Under the pieces are notes generated by a model. The model had not been told where the DNA came from. It was given only the letters and a program-made list of their open reading frames with translations, and did not search any database. 64,000 bases of DNA. It comes from Chaetoderma sp. LZ-2023a. Lineage: Eukaryota > Mollusca > Caudofoveata > Chaetodermatida > Chaetodermatidae. The DNA lies in NCBI GenBank assembly GCA_034401795.1, contig CM067370.1, positions 102,490,028 to 102,554,027 on the forward strand, written 5' to 3'. The translations under genes and the position numbers were made by a program. Shown one piece after another: positions 20,795 to 31,110 of this stretch; positions within the stretch are counted from its first letter, which is position 1; each line of letters opens with the position of its first letter.

Positions 20795-21100
20795 TGGCTT
20801 GTTAGCTCAACTAGCTAGAGTGATCAAGTGAGCTTATGCCATAGCGACTGTCTGTTGTTGATCCGTTGTCTGTCTGTCAGCTCTCTTTAAGTGATGTCTT
20901 CTCAAGAACCACTGGGCTGATTTGAATTATATTTGACAGGAACCTTTCTTACGGCATAGAGATCCAAGTTTATTCAAAAGAAGTCAATTAACTCATTTGG
21001 CACGCGGGCCGCCATCTCGGATTTTGTGCTAATTTTAGAAATTGCTTTAAAAATCTTCGGAACAGCTTTGCAGATTGATGAGAAAGCCAAGAAACTTCAT
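20795..21100. repeat. Type-E repeat leader and first unit
   Basis: AAGTGAGCTTATGCCATAGC, GTCTGTCTGTCAG, GAACCACTGGGCTGATTTG, TAGAGATCCAAG; parallels 14385-14720. Confidence 0.65.
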
Positions 21101-21680
21101 CAAGGGCAAAAGGTGAATCAAATTTGGTCAAAATAACCTAATTGGATGATTTGCTTGTTGACCATCTTGGATGACCGTGTATTCACAAAAACGACATCCT
21201 GAGCTGCTGAAGGGATTGGGCCACAATTTGGTAAATACGATTAAGAACTGAGAATCATTCAAGTGTATTCAAGGTAAGCAAATAAAACTCTAGAAACTTC
21301 ATCTATGGCAATAGCTGAACCAAATTTGTTCATTAAAACCTGTTCAGTTGATTTCCAATTTACTATTTTCATAAGCACGTTTAAAGATCTCTGAAACCGC
21401 TTGTTAAGATAATAGGTCAAAAGTTAATCCTATTAGAACCAACAATAAACCATTCAGCCAGCACAGTAACCCTTAGCACACTGATGTCAATATTCTAGTT
21501 TTTACTGTGTCAATAGCAAAGAAACTAAGTATTATTACTAACCAATTCGAGAAAGAAATTCTCTTAAGCAGCCTATAGAGCAGGCAATACTGCGCTACAC
21601 TTAGCATTGTCTATGACAGCAGTGACTGTGTATATATGAGCCTAGACTTGTCACTATAACATATATGCCATTTATTCCAT
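21101..21680. other. Intergenic, weak type-E similarity only
   Basis: Strings such as AAGAAACTTCATCAAGGGCA and TAGAAACTTCATCTATGGCA recur about 180 bp apart, suggesting old tandem units. No gene. Confidence 0.45.
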
Positions 21681-21921
21681 TTAATCCCTCAAACATTCAA
21701 GCTCGTCAAAAACAGCTTCTGCAGTGGTCTAAAGAAATATCCATTTTCTTGACCAAGAGAAGACTATTTTTTCAAAATATACCACTGGAATGACTGGCTC
21801 AATAGCCAAGCCAGTCATCCCAGTGGTAAAGTTACAAAGACAGTTTTCTTGGCCAGCAAATGGACATTTTCCAGGAAACAACTTGAATTTTTTGGAGTAA
21901 ATTTTTCCATTAAAAGTTTAA
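21681..21921. mobile_element. MITE-A copy, diverged
   Basis: TTAATCCCTCAAACATTCAA to ATTAAAAGTTTAA. Confidence 0.8.
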
Positions 21922-21971
21922 TATGTTAAATGTCCCAGTGACCACCAGTCAGAGCAGGTTTGTTTAGCCGT

Positions 21972-22203
21972 TTAACCCTTGAATTTGATCAAGAAAGTTT
22001 CAATTTTCTCATAGAAAATGTCCATTTGCAGACCAAGAGAAGACTATTTTTGAAAATTTATCACTGGAATGACTGACTCGGTTATCGAGCCAGTCATTCC
22101 AGTGGGTAAATTTTCAAAAATAGTCTTCTCTTGGTCCGCAAATGGGCATTTCCAAAGACCACTGTAGAAGCCATTTTTGGCTGATTGAGGGTTAAAGGGT
22201 TAA
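21972..22203. mobile_element. MITE-A copy, best-preserved exemplar
   Basis: TTAACCCTTGAATTTGATCA to GAGGGTTAAAGGGTTAA. The inner arms TTGCAGACCAAGAGAAGAC and GTCTTCTCTTGGTCCGCAA are almost exact inverses, so the single strand would fold into a ~90-bp hairpin. Confidence 0.92.
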
Positions 22204-22702
22204 AATATGGTTCATGCTGAGGTGAAATTTATGTTTTCATGCCAGAAAATGTTTCCAGCTCAGCTGTTGGATTCAATAAATATACTGGACTGTCAGCATT
22301 TACAGCTGACACAAACTATGTTAACATAATCAATAACAACCAATACCAAATATAATACAGTGATGTAGACCAATTAATGTCCATTTTCCATAGCTAGTCA
22401 TTAGTAGTCAGCTGGTATTTATGAAATATTAAGTACCCCAGGCCATGATATGTACTGACAATCCACAGGGGATATGGGCTAAATATTTGAAAATACTTAA
22501 AATATCTTCATTGCTAGAACACTGCACACCATTTGCTGTGTAAACTGTGACTATAGCAATAATTGTATTCGTAGAAAACTGCAACAAAATATGGCCACAT
22601 GACTACTACATTCTATACCTTAGGGGTAGTTGGTGCTGTGTGGGAAACATCATATGGGCCATGGCCTGGGAGTAGGTTATATTGACCTATGAAAATGAAA
22701 TA
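22204..22702. other. Intergenic, no feature recognised
   Basis: No repeat family of the window and no credible coding frame. Confidence 0.5.
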
Positions 22703-22704
22703 TA

Positions 22705-24354
22705 CACCTGTGCAAAAGTTAAGCACCACCCTATTTTTACGCACATGCGAGGGTATATTCATGTGCTATGAAGAAAGCAATAGCACAAACATTTATGTAC
22801 CCATCCATCTTAGTGCAAGAGGTAATAATGCAACTAGAGGAATGCTGATTATGATGGTGGGGAAACACTGTATGTTTTTGTTTGAACTTGAAAACGAGGC
22901 CTGAATATGGTTACGTTGACACAACTGACAACTATTGCCCTACAGTTGACACATGTGGCTAGATTGTCATTAATGGTGTCTGAAAACGAAGTTTAACATC
23001 TGTGCACGAGTTTGAGACTCATTATTAATACCGGGTATATCCACCTTGTGCCTGGATGACGGCGTGGACATGACGTCTCATGCTGGTCACCAACCGACTG
23101 ATACGCCATTGTGGTATTCGTTGCCATTCAAGATGGAGTGCGTCTGTTAATTCCTGTAGGTTCTGCACAGGAGGATCCCTCCTCACCATGTTTCCCAGAA
23201 TGTCCCAGATATGCTCAATAGGGTTCATGTCAGGGCTCCTTGCTGGCCATGGTAGGGTTTCGATGGCATTCTGGCGGAGGTATTCATGCACAGCTCTAGC
23301 AGGATGTGGTCGGGCGTTGTCATCCATGAATATAGGGTGGGTTCCAGGTGCATGATTTACAAAATGAGGGACCACAACTCTATCCAGTATGGAATCTTGA
23401 TATCTTTGTCCATTTAGTGTTCCAGGTACAGTCAACAGATCCAGCTTACAATCAAATGAGATGCACCCCCATATCATAACGGAACCTCCACCAAATGGAA
23501 CTTCTTCCATGATGTTACGTTGGTCGTACGCCGTGCGTCTGGACCTCCATACACGAGTTCGACCATCTGTGGCATGAAGCAGGAACCGACTCATCGGACC
23601 AGTGTACCCGTCTCCAGGATCTCATGTTCCAGTGTCTTCTTTCGTTGCACCACCTCAGACGCTCCTCTTTGTGGTGTGCAGTGAGGAGAGGACGTCTGAC
23701 AGGTCTCCTAGCTTTCATGCCAGCAGCATACAGTCTCCTTTTGACGGTAGACATTGACACTCTATTGCGCGTTTCCCATTGCTGGCTGAGCACTCTGCTG
23801 TTGGTGAATGGAGATCTCCTAACAAGGCGTACTAGGGCTCGATCATCACGGGCAGTAGTCTTCTTCGGTCTTCCAGATCTAGGCCTGTCCTTCACCTCGT
23901 TAGTTTGCCCATGTTTTGCAATCAAACGACTGATTACAGTATGGTTAATGTTCAGCTGTCTGCCAATCTCTCTGCATGACATACCAGTGGTATGCATGCC
24001 TATGATTTGCCATTTCACACGATCACTTAACCTTCGTCTTGCCATAGCGGTTCACAATCAAGAGCTAATTCTCTCTCTACAAATAAACCACGGTCATGAA
24101 CACAAAATTCCTAATCTTGTCGCCTAAATCTGTATGTAATGTTCTACACCTCAAACTGGACTTTTACATAACTGAACACGTGTGCTGTTTCCCGCCACGC
24201 ACGGACATCAAGCGGCGTGAAGTCATGCATGCATGTGCATTTCGTACTTGGAATTATGTCAGCTAACGCGGGGACAAAAAGTATGGCAGCCTAGTTGTGC
24301 CATCATGTTTCTACGTTCTATTGTTTTTGCTGGTGCTTAACTTTTGCACAGGTG
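22705..24354 (-). mobile_element. Tc1-family transposon, ends intact
   Basis: The element is flanked by TA on both sides. Its ends start CACCTGTGCAAAAGTTAAGC and end with the exact inverse (at least 24 bp). The transposase runs on the - strand. Length of 1650 bp is typical of Tc1 elements. Terminal repeats show almost no decay, which suggests a fairly young insertion, but the gene is frameshifted. Confidence 0.95.
23025..24045 (-). pseudogene. Tc1 transposase, DD34E, one frameshift
   Basis: The N-terminal part (23515-24045) begins MARRRLSDRVKWQ with the paired-type helix-turn-helix (GMSCREIGRQL, TVISRLIAKHG, SGRPKKT), a second HTH (VSMSTVKRRLYAAG) and the first catalytic Asp in HWSDES. The C-terminal part (23025-23594) continues with FGGGSVMIWG, FMDDNARPH (second Asp) and SPDMNPIEHIWD (Glu); exactly 34 residues separate that Asp and Glu. 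The two frames join just after SDES and would need two lost bases to align with the family motif SDESRF. It is otherwise open to a normal stop at GGYTRY. It would excise and insert the element if intact; as read it is broken. Confidence 0.92.
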
Positions 24355-24356
24355 TA

Positions 24357-25977
24357 TATATCAAATTTGTCAGACCACAGGCAATCCGGTCTATGCTCAG
24401 TTATTAGTGCCGCATTAGAATCGCAGTTACTGGAGTGGCGCAGCAGAACAATGCTAGTTTGGTTTTACGGCTTCCGATTGCCCCACGTTATTGACCAACC
24501 AGAATTAAAGTAACCCTTAACAACTTCTCCCAGTCAATGAGAACAGGGCCACACATCGGGACATTTCCCAGATTTGTTATATAAGGAGCTGCTGTCCCAG
24601 TCCAAAAGCCATTCAGACTTGTTTTTACACAACTGTAGATGCCATCAGACATATTTTAATCTTGTAGATTTAAACACCACCATGTCTTGATTGAAGTACA
24701 TTGTATAGTTCCCCTGGTCCAATGTTCACAAGGGCTGAGCACAACCAATATGGTGTCACTAAAACTCACTATGTGGGTAATGACATATGAAATTGTGTGG
24801 TTCTCAAGGGATGCTACTTTGATAATGATGTTCCAGATGGTGTTCCTATGTTGGTATGCAATATTATAGTATATAGTATCCCTGGGGTACGACAGTTTTA
24901 GTGCTACATTCATTCACTTACCCACCAGCCCTCCCACACACCACCCACACACTCAATCACTCACCCTCACACATACCCACAACCACCCACCCCCACTCAC
25001 CTACCCACCCACCAACTCACGCACCCACCCAGTCACTTGCTAGATAATAGCGTTCCCCCAGGACACTGCATAGACAGCCTGTATACACAAGATTTCTACA
25101 AAATTTGACACTTCAACATGATCAACCTGTGCAAGGAGATGGCTTATCACCATTGCCCTTCATATGTTGCCTCACTACAGCTCTATCATCTATTAGAGAA
25201 CAGTCTGCAATACCAAACTCTCAAATCTTCAAGCTAGACATGCCAACAAGATGGAGTATATAGAGAATGTTGATTTCATCGATGAAGATAAGGGTCCCCT
25301 TGAACTGCTTCCAGTAGCTGTAAAACATCTCAGTCACAAACATCTTCATAATGAAGCAAAAACAGAGTTCACATATACATCTCTGAGAGAACGAATTCGG
25401 ATGATGAAGGTACGTTATGGGCAAGTAGAAAAGGAGAAGGAGCAAAATCTTGGGCACATTTCTCGGTAGTTCAACTGACATTGCAAATCATTGTTTAACA
25501 CGAAAAATTGCTTTCCACTTCTCTAAAATTTCCATGAAAGTCAAGAGGCACTTAACTGATTCTGTGTATCTCAATAATGTTTTACAACTGGCAGCTCCAG
25601 ATGCCCTCATTAACAATGCTTAAAATCACAAACAATTCAATTTTCCAGTGTCCATCTATCATGCGACATCATAATCAGCTAAGCGGCGTGTAGGATGAAT
25701 TTTAAAGGGTTAAATATGGAATTTCTATGTGGTAAGTGGATTGCACTGAGATAAATATTAATGTGGTGGTTTATAATATGAATTACACTTGCTTTAGGTG
25801 AATGACAGACAGGTATTTAATGTCTGAATTCTGATTAAAGATCTATCCAGTACAGCTGTACTCACCAGATCAGGTGAGAGGATCTGTGTTACCTATGTCC
25901 TTGACTGAAATGCACTGGATGACCAGCTGTGCTTTGATCCTAATGTGCTTTATGTGAATAGCTTGTATATAGGGATC
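24357..25977. other. Intergenic, mostly featureless
   Basis: A low-complexity tract of CCACC/ACTCACC type lies at 24921-25031. A 72-residue open frame at 25251-25469 (DFIDEDKGPLELLP) with weakly open sequence to about 25620 is not recognised; it may be remnant coding DNA of a mobile element. Confidence 0.4.
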
Positions 25978-26308
25978 TATTTCTAGCTATGCCCCACCCA
26001 TTTTTAGCTAAACACCACCCATGTTTTTACATATGCTGGAATCGCTTTGAAACAACTTCCTAGAATCTAAATTTCAAGGTAGCTATATAGGTAAGCTGTT
26101 GCTTATTTTGAAACTGATTTTACTGAGGTGATGATGCTGCCCACGGTTATGGGAGGTTCGAAATATTCAACAGAATGTTGATTAAATTGTAAATTCATCA
26201 AAGACACGATTCGTACACTTGTGATCGTAACTGAGCTACATCATTATGATTGTGACCTCGGCTAACATGTGATCTATTTGATTATGACCTCGTATACTTG
26301 AGTGACAG
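25978..26308. repeat. MITE-C copy
   Basis: TTTCTAGCTATGCCCCACCC, AATCTAAATTTCAAGGTAGC, GTAAGCTGTTGCTTATTTTG, ATTAAATTGTAAATTCATC, GATCTATTTGATTATGACC. Confidence 0.65.
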
Positions 26309-26370
26309 ATCAGACACTGTCAGTCACCTATTTTTAGCTTTGACTTCTTGGTGCTTCATTCGGTGGCCAT

Positions 26371-26496
26371 TTAACCCTTTCACTGACAAATCCCGAAAAA
26401 TGTTATTTTCTTTACGATATAAAACTTATTCTGTTGAATATTTTGAAATTAATATGACTGGAAGCCATTGCTGGCTTCTATAGTCATATTCATTTT
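26371..26496. mobile_element. MITE-B left part, split by the 151-bp array
   Basis: TTAACCCTTTCACTGACAAA, TTTACGATATAAAACTTATT, CTGTTGAATATTTTGAAATT, core CCATTGCTGG and the start of the inverse arm (TAGTCATATTCATTTT). The remainder resumes at 27624. Confidence 0.8.
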
Positions 26497-27623
26497 TATT
26501 TGGCGGGGTATTATGTAATGGCACAGTCCATCCGGGGAGGGAGGGGGGGGGGGGGGTTGTGGATGGCAGAGTGGTTTCCAGATGATAACTCTGTTACCGT
26601 TTGTCAGATCGCATTGAAACTTCATAGGGTGGTTGGACTAGGTCTTGGGAAGAAGCCTATCGAAATTGACGATGGTCTGAAATCCAAGATGGCCGCCAGC
26701 CACCAGTAGCCATCTTGAAAATTGGTTTCTGGATGATAACTCCGTTACCATTTGTCGGATCGCATTGAAACTTCATAGGGTGGTGGGACTAGGCCTGTGG
26801 ATGAAACTTATCGAAATTGGCAATGATCTGAAATCCAAGATGGCCGCCAGCTACCGGTAGCCATCTTGAAAATTGGTTTCTGGATGATAACTCTGTTACC
26901 GTTTATCAGATCGCTTTGAAACGTCATAGAGTGGTTGGACTAGATCTGCGGAAGAAACCTATTGAAATCGATGATGATCCAAAATCCAAGATGGTCACCA
27001 GCCATTGGTGGCCATCTTGAAAATTGGTTTCCGGATGATAACTCCGTTACCGTTTGTTGGATCACATTGAAACTTCATAGGGTGGTGGGAATAGGCCTGG
27101 GGAAGAAACCTATCGAAATCGACAATGATGCGAATTCCAAGATGGCTGCCAGCCACTGGTGGCCGTCTTGAAAATTGGTTTCCAAATGATAACTCCGTTA
27201 CCATTTATCGGATCCCTTTGAAACTTCATAGGGTGGTTGGACTAGGTGTGGAGAAGAAACCTATCGAAATTGACGATGATCCGAACTCCAAGATGCCCGC
27301 CAGCCATGGGCTGCCATCTTGAAAGTTGGTTTCTGGATTTCATTTATTGGATCACTTACTCCGGTTGTTGGAATATGTCTGGTGAAAAAACTTAGCAAAA
27401 TTTACGATAATCCACAATCTAATATGGCGCCAGTCAACGGCAGCCATCTTGACAATTGGTTTCCGGATGATACCTCCTTGACCGTTTAACAGATCGCTTT
27501 GACACTTCATAAGAAGGATGACTGGTCAGATGGGGCTGAGGAACAAATAAATATTTTCTGATATCTCTCATTCATTGGTTTGTCATCATGGCGGGGTATT
27601 ATGCGCTGTTTGCGGAGCTCTTG
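26497..27623. repeat. 151-bp tandem array inserted in MITE-B
   Basis: CATCTTGAAAATTGGTTTCC recurs at 26714, 26865, 27016, 27167 and 27318 at exact 151-bp steps, with a last unit about 130 bp long. Each unit also contains GATAACTCCGTTACCGTTTG, TTGAAACTTCATAGGGTGG and ATCCAAGATGGC. The block is bounded by direct copies of GGCGGGGTATTATG (26501-26514 and 27591-27604) and preceded by a G-run. The short open frames here are repeat shadows. Confidence 0.9.
26526..26556. repeat. Poly-G tract
   Basis: A GGGAGGGAGG lead and then about twenty G, at the left border of the array. Confidence 0.85.
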
Positions 27624-27697
27624 TTAAATATTCAATGGCCTTTTTGTTTGTTTGCCATGAGATTGTGATAATGAGAATTTATCAGTGAAAGAGTTAA
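27624..27697. mobile_element. MITE-B right part
   Basis: AAATATTCAATGG, GCCATGAGATTGTGATAATG, GAATTTATCAGTGAAAGAG and TTAA; completes the element begun at 26371. Confidence 0.75.
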
Positions 27698-28331
27698 GAT
27701 AGGTTTGACTGCGTGTAGGTTTACTGTCAGATGATCAGTGCAGTCAAGATAACCTCCATTAGACCTAAATTTTTATAATCCAGTTGTCTGCCATGTGTGA
27801 GCTTGAATAAATCATCCTATTTTATCAGCGGTCAAATTGTAGTACTTATTATAACATGTAGTTATATTTATAGATACAATATAATGATATAATATAATGA
27901 TATATGATAAAGCCTCCCTTGATGACCGCTTTATGAATCACCTGATGTATGGACACCTAAAGATGAGTGATTTCTTAATACGTGCCATTTACCATAGGAA
28001 TCGCTTTATGGTGGGCACGAGATGGGGATTTGTTTGACCGCCAGAACCACCACAAGATTTTAACTGCTATGCATATATGTCTGTAGTGCACATTTGAGAC
28101 GGGATTTACAAAAAGAATTGAGGGATCCAATCTGTCACTCACGTATCTAACGTCATAATGGAGTATATGTTAGCTGATATCACATTAAAGTGATATAGCT
28201 CCGTCATGAAAATTGAAATGTTTCACGAAAGTACAAATTGTATGTGTTGTTTTGCCAAAAAGTCAAAATTTTGATATACCAACCAATCGATTAACAGAAT
28301 GACTTAACTAGTTGTGAGTCACAACTAACTC
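27698..28331. other. Intergenic, no feature recognised
   Basis: A short AATATAATGATATA repeat lies at 27878-27905. No gene seen. Confidence 0.5.
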
Positions 28332-28559
28332 TTAACCCTTTAACCCTCATATCAGCCAAAAATGGCCTCTACTGGTCTTGAGAAATATCCAAGACCAAGA
28401 GACTATTTTTGAAAATTTGCCACTGGAATGACTGGCTCGATAACCGAGCCAGTCATTCCAGTGGTAAGTTTTCAAAGATAGTCTTCTTGATATGCAAAAA
28501 GACATTTTCTATGAGAAACTTGATGATTTTTCGAACGATTTCAAGGGTTAAAGAGTTTC
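28332..28559. mobile_element. MITE-A copy, full length
   Basis: TTAACCCTTTAACCCTCATA to TCAAGGGTTAAAGAGTT. Confidence 0.85.
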
Positions 28560-28884
28560 GTATCCAATTTGGCTCAAATTTTCACACAAGAAGGACCGTT
28601 GGTTTCAATGAGAATGTCCAGAGATTGCTCATGATCCAGAGTAAAAAAATCTTAATCAGATCAAATACTGGTTCTCAGCATATCTCAGCAACTGCTAATC
28701 TGATTTGACTCAAATATTAACACAATTAAGGTTTTCACCATACACTAGGTTTCCACAATGTTGTACATGGTTAGCATAGAAAATTTTTAAAAACACCTAA
28801 AACTAGGAAATCCAACATTGTGTTAAAATATGACAGATATTGGACGGCGACGGTCTGCCATCTCGGATTGTTGATATTTAATCA
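28560..28884. other. Intergenic, weak type-E similarity
   Basis: GGCTCAAATTTTCACACAAG and TTGACTCAAATATTAACACA occur ~130 bp apart, suggesting old tandem units. No gene. Confidence 0.4.
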
Positions 28885-29080
28885 TTAACCGTTAAATTTG
28901 TTTAAAAAATTAAATTTTCTCGAAGATGTCCATTTGTAGACCCAAAAAATACTATTTTTAAAATTTGACCACCAGTCATTTCAGTGGTAAACTTTCAAGA
29001 ATAGTTTTCTCTTTGTCTGCAAATAGACATTTTCCAAGACCACTGGTCGGTTTTTGCGTGCTTGAGTTCTAAAGGGTTAA
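28885..29080. mobile_element. MITE-A copy
   Basis: TTAACCGTTAAATTTGTTTA to TTCTAAAGGGTTAA. Confidence 0.8.
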
Positions 29081-30235
29081 TGTTTTTTTCTAGCCAACAG
29101 CCACTTTTAAGCTTGCTGCAAATTTATCTTTGATTATTTGATTGAATGATTTCTTAATTACCCTTGCCATATGCCGAAAAGTGGGTATTGCAGTCAGGTT
29201 TGTGTACATCTGTGTATCCGATGTATCTAAACAAAAACTCATATTTTAGCAACATGTTTAGCATTTATATAATCCAGCAATGCTAAATTAAAAAAACTTC
29301 ATTAAGAAACCTATTTGGCCTTTGATAATAGATCTAAAATCTTAAATGGTATCCCCTTGTGTTATGGATATAAGAATAAGCCACCTTCAAGTTGACAGTG
29401 ATAAAGGCAAACAACTCATTTAGGATAGTTTCAGCATACTCTTACTATAATATTTGCTTCCCCTTGAATATTTTGGCGCTGCTTTGACTCGAAGCTGTTT
29501 AAGCTTATAGCACGAACGGGTTCCTGCTAAACCTCTATCAAGATGCCATAACAACTTACCTGCATGATTATTGTCTAAAGGTTGGGATCACAAGTGCTCG
29601 TGGCATTAAACTATCTGTATCAATTTAAGAAACGGTAACTAAAGGGAGAAAATTCGTACTAGCTGATTATTAGAATTTCCTTATTGTCTCCCTTATTGTG
29701 AGTTGGCAATGGACTCGTAGATTGTCGATTTCTTCAGGTCGGTTAGGGGAGATCACTTGTATATGCTTGTCACACACTGAAACCACTGAATTACAACATC
29801 CCTTGAGTTTTGACATCTATGTAAGATCATGTGTATAAATTGACAGGGATGTTTTTGGAGGATTTTTCCAACATGAATGGTAGAGTGATGTCATTATTTT
29901 GTCAAGGAGAAATAAAAGTTAGAAGTATGTTATTTAGAACTGTTTGTGTTTTATATTTATAAGACTATTGTTATGAGTGGAGCACAGTATGTCCCCCCAC
30001 TTGATACTTATCATATTGAACTATGCCTAGCACAATTTCTCATAATAGTCCTCAAGCTTAATCTAGGCTTACACAGGGTAATGTGCCGATCACATCAGGC
30101 ATTGCTCACTAATCCTGAACATTTAATGAAGAAATCAACAACTTTTCAATGATAGAACCCTTTGAAGATCAAAAGACTGCTTATATATAAAGTCTGTTAC
30201 CAAGGGTGGTCTTTATAGACAGGCTAGATTTTATG
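29081..30235. other. Upstream region of CNDP2 copy 2, no feature recognised
   Basis: Unique-looking AT-rich DNA with a lone MITE-B/C core fragment near 29455-29500. Confidence 0.45.
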
Positions 30236-30512
30236 TTTAACCCTCTCCTATCTGAAACCTCAATTTCAAAGCACCCATACAGGTAAGCTGTATGTTTGAA
30301 ACTTAACCCGTTCGACTCCACATACAGATATCACACATTGCATTGGATATTTAAAAGCCAATTTGACTGGATGTTGTTGAACGGAGCAGCAATAACCTCC
30401 CGTCAAATTAGTTTTAAAATATTTAACAGGTTACCTGTACAGTTGTTGAAATGCGATTTTAGATTTGAAAATATTAACCATAGCCTTTCTTTTAGTCAGA
30501 CGTGAGAAGGTT
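30236..30512. repeat. MITE-B/C-type copy
   Basis: TTTAACCCTCTCCTATC, GGATATTTAAAAGCCAATTT, TTGAACGGAGCAGCAA, inverse arm TTTTAAAATATTTAACAGG, and GAGAAGGTTAATA. Confidence 0.65.
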
Positions 30513-30632
30513 AATATATGGGTTTGCATAAACTAGTTCAAGGCATGATAAAATTCAATCTGGATAAGACAGTATGCATGTATATTACTAACAAGGGGCA
30601 AGCTTCAGGTATATATCCCTGACATTGCTTAT

Positions 30633-30852
30633 ATCACCCTTTCAATCCTGCATACCAGATATAGCAAATTCTTTGTGGTTTAAAGAAATCGGTTGAATGT
30701 TTTGAAATTAATTTGCATGGAAGCTGTTGCTGCCTTAGGCAGCAACAGCTTCAAGTGAAATTATTTTCAAAATATTCAACAGCTCTCCTCTCACAGGGTC
30801 ACATATTTGTCTTGAAATTTAGTTACTAGGAATTCATTGGTGAAAGGTTTAA
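30633..30852. mobile_element. MITE-B copy with perfect centre
   Basis: CACCCTTTCAATCC to GGTGAAAGGTTTAA. The centre GAAGCTGTTGCTGCC is directly mirrored as GGCAGCAACAGCTTC. Confidence 0.8.
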
Positions 30853-31029
30853 TACAATTCTTATCTTTGCATAAACACTGCTAGAGACAGCACATAGATA
30901 AGCTTAACCACACACCACCTGTTTTACAAGCAGCAGCAATATGGCTGCAGAAACAATTATTTATCATTAAAGCTGACTTGTATCAAGTGACCACCTGTCT
31001 TTTGTGACCACTGTGTGTTCCTTGTATTA

Positions 31030-31078
31030 AAATATTATATACTGCATTTGTGGACTTTGAAGTCGTGTGTAGTGAGTT
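31030..31078 (+). promoter_or_regulatory. Possible core promoter/5' UTR of CNDP2 copy 2
   Basis: A TATA-like string (TATATAC) at about 31036 lies 43 bases before the ATG. The ATG context has G at -3 and G at +4. An upstream non-coding exon cannot be excluded, so this is a weak call. Confidence 0.25.
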
Positions 31079-31110
31079 ATGGCTTCGCGCAAGCTACTTG
31101 ATATCTTTCA
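31079..31110 (+). CDS. CNDP2: CNDP2 copy 2 exon 1
   Basis: Start codon plus ten residues ([10 protein letters not shown]), ending in two bases of a split His codon before gtaagt. No hydrophobic signal sequence is present. Confidence 0.85.

Noticed and set aside
25251..25469. Candidate small gene (DFIDEDKGPLELLP...)
   Set aside because: Open only 72 codons, flanked by stops and shifts, no splice context and no known domain; left as unexplained DNA.
26500..27322. Series of similar ~65-69 residue open frames (FPDDNSVTVC, HRVVGLGLGKKPIEID)
   Set aside because: They are produced by the 151-bp tandem units, whose length is not a multiple of three, so the frames cannot join into one protein.
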